NCBI GenBank assembly: GCA_002914805.1 | Contig: JXTB01000188.1 | Location: 1-64,000 of the forward strand | Length of the DNA: 64,000 nucleotides | Reading direction: 5' to 3' | Source of the DNA: Parasponia andersonii | Taxonomy: Eukaryota > Streptophyta > Magnoliopsida > Rosales > Cannabaceae | In this document: positions 57,199 through 64,000 of the stretch, piece after piece | Layout of the letters: each line of letters opens with the position of its first letter | How positions within the stretch are numbered: the stretch's first letter is position 1 | Notes under the pieces: model-generated | The model's input: the letters and a program-made list of their open reading frames with translations, nothing else | The model's database searches: none | Told to the model about the DNA's origin: nothing | Made by a program: the position numbers and the translations under genes

Positions 57199-57790
57199 AG
57201 AGAGAGTAAATAAAGTGAAACAAAAAGATAGAAACAAATAGAGTTTTGGAGAATGTTTTGGAGAATTGTTGCAACTTACGTTATGTGTGTTAGAATTGTG
57301 GTCCGAAAATTCTAGGGTTGAAGATCATATACCCCTAAAAAGATAAAAAATAATCTCTCCTACGACTCGATGTATGGATAAAGACAAGCGATGGGTCAAG
57401 TATCAACCTATCTGCGATTTGTGTTGCCTTTTGTGTGTTGAGGCAGTAAAGCTGCTTATGTTACCGGGTCAGAATTCCGCACTCCCCAATGGTCAGTCAG
57501 CATGCCCGATTAATAATTACTGTCAACCTTCGTACATGTGCACTATTCGACTTAGTAGTTCATACCACCCGACCAGGACTTGGTATTCCGTTGTAAGATC
57601 TTAAGCCACCTCACTCTGTCCGATCAAATTACCTGCCTTCTGAGAGCTATTCTACCTGTAGTGAATCCGGTGTCATTCTGGGCATTAACTATGACATGTC
57701 GTTTTAGATCTTACTCGGAGACCGCATGTCATCTTCCGATATATTATATCGGAAGAAACACCCTCAACATGTATAAAGGTTTTCACTATT
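56823..57790 (-). mobile_element. LTR of the element 1 family, minus strand
   Basis: On the plus strand it opens TGTTGGTGTGGATTTTGGTCC, which is the reverse complement of the LTR end seen at 10668 and 55572. Further in, the minus-strand text TTTATCTTTTTAGGGGTAT, then TTTTCGGACCACAATTCT, matches the block upstream of the TATA box at 10270-10330. GA repeats (57084-57116 and 57163-57194) have expanded inside it. The outer limit near 57790 is approximate. Confidence 0.6.
57084..57194. repeat. Two GA microsatellites with duplicated flank
   Basis: GA runs at 57084-57116 and 57163-57194 are each preceded by TGCAACTATGTTTTTGGAAA, showing the whole segment was tandemly duplicated. Confidence 0.9.
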
Positions 57791-58040
57791 TCCCTTGGGC
57801 TCTTAATTTTCCAACTTCCGAATTAAATGTATATTAAAAAAATATTACTGTACAAAGTGGTATATTATCTGGTTTCTTAAATGGTATACTAATCATTGTC
57901 AACATTGATTAAGGATATCACTGCAGAATATTATCAACGTATAAATAAACAAAGAGAATCTCTTGGCAGAAATAAGTCATTTGATATAAGAGTATGCTTC
58001 CCTGAGTGATCTATTAGATTGAACAACCAATGAATCATTT
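57791..58040. other. Intergenic, nothing recognised
   Basis: A short AT-rich stretch between the LTR and the next MITE. No ORF or repeat is supported. Confidence 0.4.
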
Positions 58041-58041
58041 A

Positions 58042-58741
58042 GGACTTGTTTAATAACCACTTATTTAAACAATTTTGTTTTTTAAATCAAAAAAGTGAAA
58101 ATAGTTTTCAAAAATATGTTTGGTAAAACTACTTTTGTTTTTTGTTTTTTTAATTTGACAATAAAATTTATAAAATTTTGAAAACAAAAATTTCTTACTT
58201 TCAAATTTTATTTTAAACAATTTTGTAGGAATGCTAGTATCAAAATTCAAATATATCTAGACTCACATCACCATTTCTCTTAATATTTTCTCTCTCATCA
58301 TTAGTTCTCTTATCATTATCTCTCTAGCCTCATGTAAAAGTGGTATTTTTCTAAATACTTTAAAAATTTTATTTTTCAAAATATAATTGTAAAATTTCGT
58401 AAATTTTTTCAAAAATTTCCCAAAATATTTTAAAAAACATCACTTTTAAAACTTTTATTTTGAAAAAAACCACTTATAAAATTTATTTAGATAAATACCA
58501 CATTTCTCTCCTATTTTCTCTTTCCTTTTTCTTTTATTACTCTTCTTTTTTATTTTCACTTTCAAAGCTAAAAAGTGCTCGTTACTAAATATATATTTAT
58601 TTTTTTATTTTAGAAAACAAAAAGTACAATATTAGTACCAAACACATTTTTGTTTTTGTAATACAAAAAACAAAATAAGAAAAATACTTTTATTTTTGTG
58701 TTTAAAGAAACAAAAATTAAAAATATTACCAATCAGCAGCC
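58042..58741. mobile_element. Harbinger-like MITE with long inverted arms
   Basis: Left end GGACTTGTTTAATAACC and, read inward from the right, GGCTGCTGATTGGTAAT resemble the common GGGCTTGTTTGGTAACC end. The AAAACAAAAA/TTTTTGTTTT arms extend inward on both sides. Flanks TTA and TAG do not match exactly. Non-coding. Confidence 0.55.
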
Positions 58742-59486
58742 TAGATAGTGAGAACCTTATTCTTAGCACTACATTTTGCAAAACAGTGAATGAGCATATC
58801 ATTTCTGTACAAAATGCCATCTTCGGCCATTCTCCCTGTTTGCCAGTTTGACATCTACTAATAGTCTCCACTGGAACATTAATAACCCAATCTTTAAACA
58901 AGGTTTGTCCCTATAAGGTGAGCATGATGATTAGCCGATTATAGATCTGCCCATAGATTCTTAACAAAAAATTTTCAAAAAAAATAATAACAAAAAATTT
59001 CCATTATCTTTATTTTTTTAAAAGAAATTTCAAAGACTTAAAAACATGCATACATTTATATATAAGTGTATATACAAATATATGTGTATATATAAATATA
59101 AGTCTATATGACTTTTTCTCTTATTATTTGCACTTTTTTGTTTTTGGAAATAAATATTCAATAAATTTGTCAAACATATTTCTTGTTTTTAAAAATTAAA
59201 ATCAAAACAAAATATTCACTTATAGTTTCAATTTATTCAAACAATAAAAATAAAAGTCAATCTAAACAAACCCTTAATAGTCTACTTTATCTCTAATATT
59301 GAGGTTACAGGTTCAAATTTCCATAATCACCCTTTTTCTTTATATATAAAGAAACAAATACACTAAAAATACATGCGGAAGCAACACATTAGTCTATTAC
59401 AATTTACTACTGCAGGTTGACATCTCATTCTTTCTTCCTCGCTAATTTGACATGTCGTTTCACGGTTACAGGGAAAGCAATCCCTA
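58742..59486. other. Intergenic, AT-rich
   Basis: Contains runs of ATATAAGTATATATAC type (59060-59110). An end-like CTAAACAAACCCTTA at about 59260 may be another MITE terminus. No gene seen. Confidence 0.45.
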
Positions 59487-59489
59487 TTA

Positions 59490-59906
59490 GCAACTGTTTG
59501 GTATGAGGAGTAATTCTGTATAGGAATGGGAATGCAAAAGATTCTCATGTTTGTTATTGAGTTTTGCATTTATTTGACACATGGGAATGTGAGACTCAAA
59601 GATGACTTAGTCATACTTTGGGTAATATAAGGGTAATATAAAACCCAACCAAATAGATGATTTTCATACTAACCCATCTAAAACAATGGACTTCATAATA
59701 AAATCACAATTTTTTAACTTCTATCTTTTCTCCATATTCTCATTTCATAGGCAACCAAAAATAATTTGTGAAATTCTTAGGACACTTGAAAAAAAATATT
59801 ATAATACGCAACTACACACACATATTCAGGTTTTAATATTATCACATTCCCTCTTTACCTTCCCCATTAATTTGAAAATTTAGAATTCTCTAAACCAAAT
59901 GGCCAC
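59490..59906. mobile_element. PIF/Harbinger (Tourist-like) MITE with TTA target duplication
   Basis: Ends GCAACTGTTTGGTATGAGG and, read inward from the right, GTGGCCATTTGGTTTAGAG are imperfect inverted repeats. TTA lies directly outside both (59487-59489 and 59907-59909). The 417-bp interior is non-coding. Confidence 0.7.
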
Positions 59907-59909
59907 TTA

Positions 59910-61018
59910 GAGAAATACAATTTATTGTTTCTATTCTGTCCATAAAATCATCACAATGCTATTTTTATTGAATAAATAAATCCATGTCATTTAAAACCAT
60001 ATCTAAGGTAGTTTAATATTATTGTGTTATGTTATATTGTATTGTGCTGCAGTTATGCGATAATTCTACTATAACTTTATTGCGAGTAAGAAACAACTAT
60101 AAAAAAAAAAATATCTAAGTATTTAATACATTTATCTACAAAGCTATCATACTGTTCAAAAATAATATCTAAATATTTAGTAAATTATAGATCAATTAAT
60201 TATATTTTAAAATAAAATTTTAAGAAATTTGTATAATAATAATGAAATTATGTTTTTAAAAATAACTTTTACTGTATTTCTCAAATTCTACTTAAAATAA
60301 CGATTACACAGCATAACTTAGGAAATCTTCCTCTTTCCTCTTTTTCCTCTCACTACAGTTTTAGGGACACAATCACAAGCTACTAAATTCTTCGAAGGAT
60401 TTAATGTAGACCGTAACATTTTAATAATAATAAAATAACTTTTTATTTTAAGCCTGAAAATGAAGTGATAAAGAAACATTTAACATGGGGGTATTTGATC
60501 TTTGCACTCTCTTGCGAGCTATTTTTAAGTATTTTAATTTTTAGGTGGGAATGTCCTTTTAGTATGGCGTCACACACTCTCCTGCGTGCTATTTTCAAAT
60601 GCATAAACTTTATTTAAAGAAATTAAAGTGTTTGGTCATCTTGCCTTGATTGAGGTGGTATATTGTCCTTATCAGGGCAATAATGCAAACAGTATCAAGG
60701 AAATAAATAAAAAGGCATCTCCCGCATCCACAAGAAATGAGGAGAATATCTATTTTTCATTCAAAAGTTTTTTCAATGTACAAAACTTCCCTATTCAAAA
60801 GAAAATATATAGCAAATTATGGTTTAGCTCAGCTGATTATATTTGCTAGATAAATTTAAAAGAAACATTTTTTCATCGTGATTTAAAGGACAAAAAATGA
60901 TTCCTGGAATAAAAATTTCTACACCTCATATTTACAGAATATTTGGCATCCTCTCTTTTACTTTAAAATATTTTTACCTCGACTATGTACTTTATTTTTT
61001 CTTTTTCAATATTTCTTT
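59910..61018. other. Intergenic, AT-rich
   Basis: CACTCTCNTGCGNGCTATTTT occurs twice about 75 bases apart (about 60506 and 60579), a small tandem duplication. No gene seen. Confidence 0.45.
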
Positions 61019-61422
61019 ATGCTATGTTTGGTAAGAGAGAAAAGTGAGAGGAAGGAAAGAGTTAGAGTAAAAAATGAGGGGAAATTAAAAATAAGGTTAT
61101 TTGATAGGAAGGAAAAGAGAAAAAAAAAAAAGAAAAAAAGGAGAAAAAGAGGAGAGAAAAATAATATATGAGCCCCCGTAAAAATTTGCCTTTCCAAATT
61201 AGAGGGAAAGAAAAAGAATTGGTAAACAAGTATACCAATTTTAAAAATAATAATATAAAAGATAAAATAATTATTTTAAAATATATCAATTTTTTTTCTT
61301 TTTTACGTACCAAATAAATATAAAAGAAAGATATTTTTATTTCTTTTCTACATATTTTTTTTTCCTCTTATTTTTCCTTCTTTCCTATATTCTTTCCTCT
61401 CTACCAAACTTACATAGCCTAA
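61019..61422. mobile_element. MITE with purine-rich left and pyrimidine-rich right arms
   Basis: The left GCTATGTTTGGTAAGAGAG and the reverse complement of the right end (GGCTATGTAAGTTTGGTAGAG) form inverted repeats. GGAAGGAAAGAG on the left pairs with CTTTCCTATATTCTTTCCTC on the right. Non-coding. Confidence 0.6.
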
Positions 61423-61424
61423 AA

Positions 61425-61830
61425 CTAAGTTTCGTACGAGAGAAAGAATACAGGAGAGTACGAAAACACATTGCATAGAGAAATAAATGAGGGATGAATG
61501 GAAACACTCTCGTCTATTTGTTATTACATTTTGTTATAGTATGAGAGGAATAAGAGAAAATTAAAATATTTATCCTTATTTATTAGGAGAAAAAATATTT
61601 TAATTGTACAATAAGTATTCTCCTATAGGAATATAAAACTATCTTGTAAAATCTCTCAAACTTAAAAGGGCTTTGAAAAGTAATTAAATTGAGAATTTAA
61701 AATTTATTATCTAATCTCCTCCTTTCTAAAATTATTTATACCAAACAACCATCTTATACTAAACCTATCCATTAATTCTTCTATCCCTTTTCTTTTATTC
61801 TATCTCTTCCTCTTACTAAACACACTCTTT
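61425..61830. mobile_element. Second MITE abutting the previous one
   Basis: The left CTAAGTTTCGTACGAGAGAAAG and the reverse complement of the right end (GAGTGTGTTTAGTAAGAGGAAG) form imperfect inverted repeats. It begins within a few bases of the end of the element at 61019-61422. Confidence 0.5.
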
Positions 61831-62109
61831 GAGTAAATGAAATAGTGATTGCAAGCCCTGGACAAACCTTGATCTTAGAGAGGCCCCGGTTCATCATTAA
61901 AATAAAAATAAATAAATGAAAGGTCCTGAAAATGGAAAAGAGACATGATCAATGTCACGTCACACTGACTTATTTAGTATCAAACTGGGTGGTGGATAAT
62001 TGTAAGTTGATGTCATATAAGGCCAAGAGTTCAATCAAGCTGCACCTAATTGAAAGAAATTAATTATGGCTGATTGGAACCAAAGTTTTTGAAGTGCCCA
62101 GTTGATCTA
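61831..62109. other. Intergenic, nothing recognised
   Basis: Unique-looking sequence. No ORF or repeat supported. Confidence 0.4.
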
Positions 62110-62370
62110 TATCATATTAAAGCATACATTTTATGTAGCGACATTTGCCGATATTATCGCGACAATATCCGTATTTTGAAGTCTTGATATCAATATGAAG
62201 TGGAAAGATATTTATTCTCATGTATCCGTAAAATATTGACAATATTGAGGATATGTCAATATCGGTAAATGTCTGTAAAAAATGAGCAAATATTGAGATA
62301 TTTATAGATATTATCGTGACAATATTATCGATATTTTCAAATATTGACAGAAATATCAAATTTTTTTTCC
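62110..62370. repeat. GATATT/AATATC motif-dense segment
   Basis: The segment carries over a dozen GATAT, ATATC, CAATATT and TTATCG words in both orientations (GCCGATATTATCGCGACAATATC, split here as GCCGATATTATC and GCGACAATATC). This suggests repeated binding sites or a foldback. It lies about 0.9 kb upstream of the hAT transposase start and may belong to that element's subterminal region. That link is inference. Confidence 0.5.
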
Positions 62371-63253
62371 AAGACTTTTTTCTGGGCTTTTTTTTTTTTA
62401 ACAAAAAATGACAAATAATACAAAAATAAATTATAGTTCTCTCTTTACAATATATCGGTAAAATTTTGAAATTACTTGTATGTAATGAGAATATTTGCAC
62501 TACTCTCATTTATTATTTGACACAACTTGTACTACAATCTCGTGACTTTTAAAAGATATTTTAACATTATGAGTTTCAGTCTTTCAAAGAGGTTATTCTA
62601 ACCTATAGCTATATTACTATTTTGCATATGAACTACCAAGTTGGTGAATATTATTTATATATACCTGTGAACTATTTGCTTTTCAGTTTCTATTAAAAAA
62701 AAAAAAAGAATGCAAAATGCTCACAAGACTTTTATACCATTATGTTTCATATTTTATACAATTTTTAAGTTTCTCTTTCTCAAATCAGTACTAATATATA
62801 TATATATATATATATCAAAGCTTTATATTTCAAAAAGTTTTCAATAGTTTACATTGCAAGAAATTCACCTCACCATGTAGGAAGGCTTGTTAAAGAAAGT
62901 GAACTAGTAATTCTTCTTTTTCTTCTTTTTTTCAATTCCATTTTTTTATTTTAAATTTTTTTCCTAGTTATACTTATACTGAGTTTGTTGGTTTAAAAAA
63001 AATATTTTTGAATTAGCTGTTTATATTCAATCTTTCATTAAGATATTTATATTGGCTATAAATAATTTTATTGGCAAAGAAGTTATCTTTCTTTGATAGT
63101 GAGTAGATAAAATGAAGAATTAGATGTACAAACAAATCAATATAATTAATTATTAATTACTATAGATTAGTTTAATAAATAACACAACTAGAATGAGTTA
63201 TAATATAGTTACAATAATAAGTAACAAATTTCTTTTTAATTATAGCATATCAT
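62371..63253. other. AT-rich flank of the hAT transposase
   Basis: No coding sequence seen. A TA repeat lies at 62794-62815. It may contain the 5' part and leader of the hAT element; no terminal inverted repeat was identified. Confidence 0.45.
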
Positions 63254-64000
63254 ATGGACGGTGGTGATAGAGGTGATCCTCTATGGAGATATTGTATACA
63301 AATAGAGGGTTATAAGTATAGCATTGTATGCAATTTTTGTAGTAATATGATGAAAAGTGGAGGAATCACACACTTTAAGTGGCATTTAACTAGAAATGAT
63401 CTTAACAAAAATTCTAAAAAGTGTCTTAATGTACCTCCTGAGGTACGTGATGAGATTATATATTTGATAATGAAAAAGGATATGGAGGAAAAAAAAAAAA
63501 AGAAAGAAGCAATATATTAAGACATAGAAGAGCTGCATAGAAATTTAGGTTCTCAATACTATGAAACTGATGACGATGAAGATGAGAATGAAGATGTTTA
63601 TATGTACCCCAAAGATATACACCCAGATAAGCGTTATGTATATCAAAAAGCTATAAAATAATCAAAAGCTTTTAAATGAGAAAAAGAAATATAGAGCAAA
63701 GTTCTTTTGTGGAAAAGGTAAAGTAGGTGAAACTTTTGTTATTGTCAAAAAAATGAGTGGAAATCTTGGTAATAGTCAACCTCAAAAAATATTCCATTGT
63801 ACACAAAGTGTACGTAAACTACTTAAGCCTTCCACTGCATCTTCTTTGTACAAATCATTTAGTGCTGGCCAAAAGAACATTAAAGATATTTTTAAAGGAG
63901 GTACCATAAAAGACAAAATGCACAAATTCATATCAAAGTTCTTTATTCTTAAGAATATTCCATTATCAAAAACTAGCTCTCACTACTTCAAGAATATAGT
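63254..64000 (+). pseudogene. hAT-superfamily transposase N-terminus, runs off the window
   Basis: It begins MDGGDRGDPLWRYCIQIEG. A BED-type zinc finger follows: CNFCSNMM, GGITHFKWHL and a further KKCLNVPPEVRDE, giving C-x2-C and H/C ligands. After an A-run frameshift and stop near 63515, an acidic linker (YYETDDDEDENEDVYMYP) appears in another frame. From about 63670 a third frame reads GETFVIVKKMSGNLGNSQPQ, and the end KFFILKNIPLSKTSSHYFKN matches the start of the hAT catalytic region. At least two frame breaks suggest an inactive copy. The rest lies beyond the window. Confidence 0.78.

Noticed and set aside
57374-57837. Two overlapping plus-strand open frames with several Cys
   Set aside because: They are antisense to the LTR at 56823-57790; the Cys pattern fits no finger.

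Overview
This looks like nuclear chromosomal DNA from a flowering plant, most likely a dicot. It is AT-rich and has intron-containing genes with GT-AG splice sites, including the chloroplast protein-import gene TIC20. Ty1/copia and Ty3/gypsy (chromovirus and Tat-type) retrotransposons, hAT- and Harbinger-like MITEs and TA/GA microsatellites surround the genes. I cannot name the species. I see no prokaryotic operon, CRISPR array or phage feature.

Four host genes can be reconstructed exon by exon. (1) 11121-14794, minus: a five-exon TLC-domain membrane protein, 228 aa. A broken relative with only exons 3 and 4 lies at 735-1063. (2) 21111-23569, plus: an eight-exon NAD(P)-binding extended/atypical SDR protein, 341 aa. 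(3) 27766-29582, minus: a RING-H2 protein of 436 aa with an MGSACC N-terminus and a spliced 5' leader reaching about 31.2 kb. (4) 32520-33596, plus: a two-exon TIC20-I-type protein, 264 aa. Genes 3 and 4 diverge from one intergenic region carrying TGGGCY (site II) motifs and telo-boxes. A tRNA-Leu(CAA)-like sequence at 25312-25395 abuts a 2-kb higher-order tandem array. The genes show no obvious shared pathway.

The rest is mostly transposable elements. 1.4-2.8 kb: chromovirus tail (minus) holding a hAT-like MITE. 2.8-10.7 kb: 5'-truncated Tat-type element (plus) holding a 1.65-kb solo LTR. 16.3-21.0 kb: degenerate full-length Ty1/copia with AATAT target duplication. 36.2-39.2 kb: hAT-like element split by a 2.2-kb solo LTR. 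40.2-42.9 kb: gag-only copia with two LTRs (minus). 43.4-54.0 kb: full-length decayed Tat-type element (minus) with dual RNase H, integrase and a plus-strand antisense ORF, inserted into a foldback MITE. 54.9-57.8 kb: two further LTRs of the family seen at 10.7 kb. 58-62 kb: several MITEs. 63.25 kb to the end: start of a BED-finger hAT transposase, cut by the window edge.

I did not find a convincingly new biological system. The most informative structures are nested insertions whose order can be read from target-site duplications, the antisense ORF present in both Tat-type elements, the tRNA-linked tandem array, and the TLC paralogue pair, which dates a roughly 20-fold intron expansion by repeats. 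A 933-base assembly gap (13042-13974) lies in the third intron of the TLC gene.
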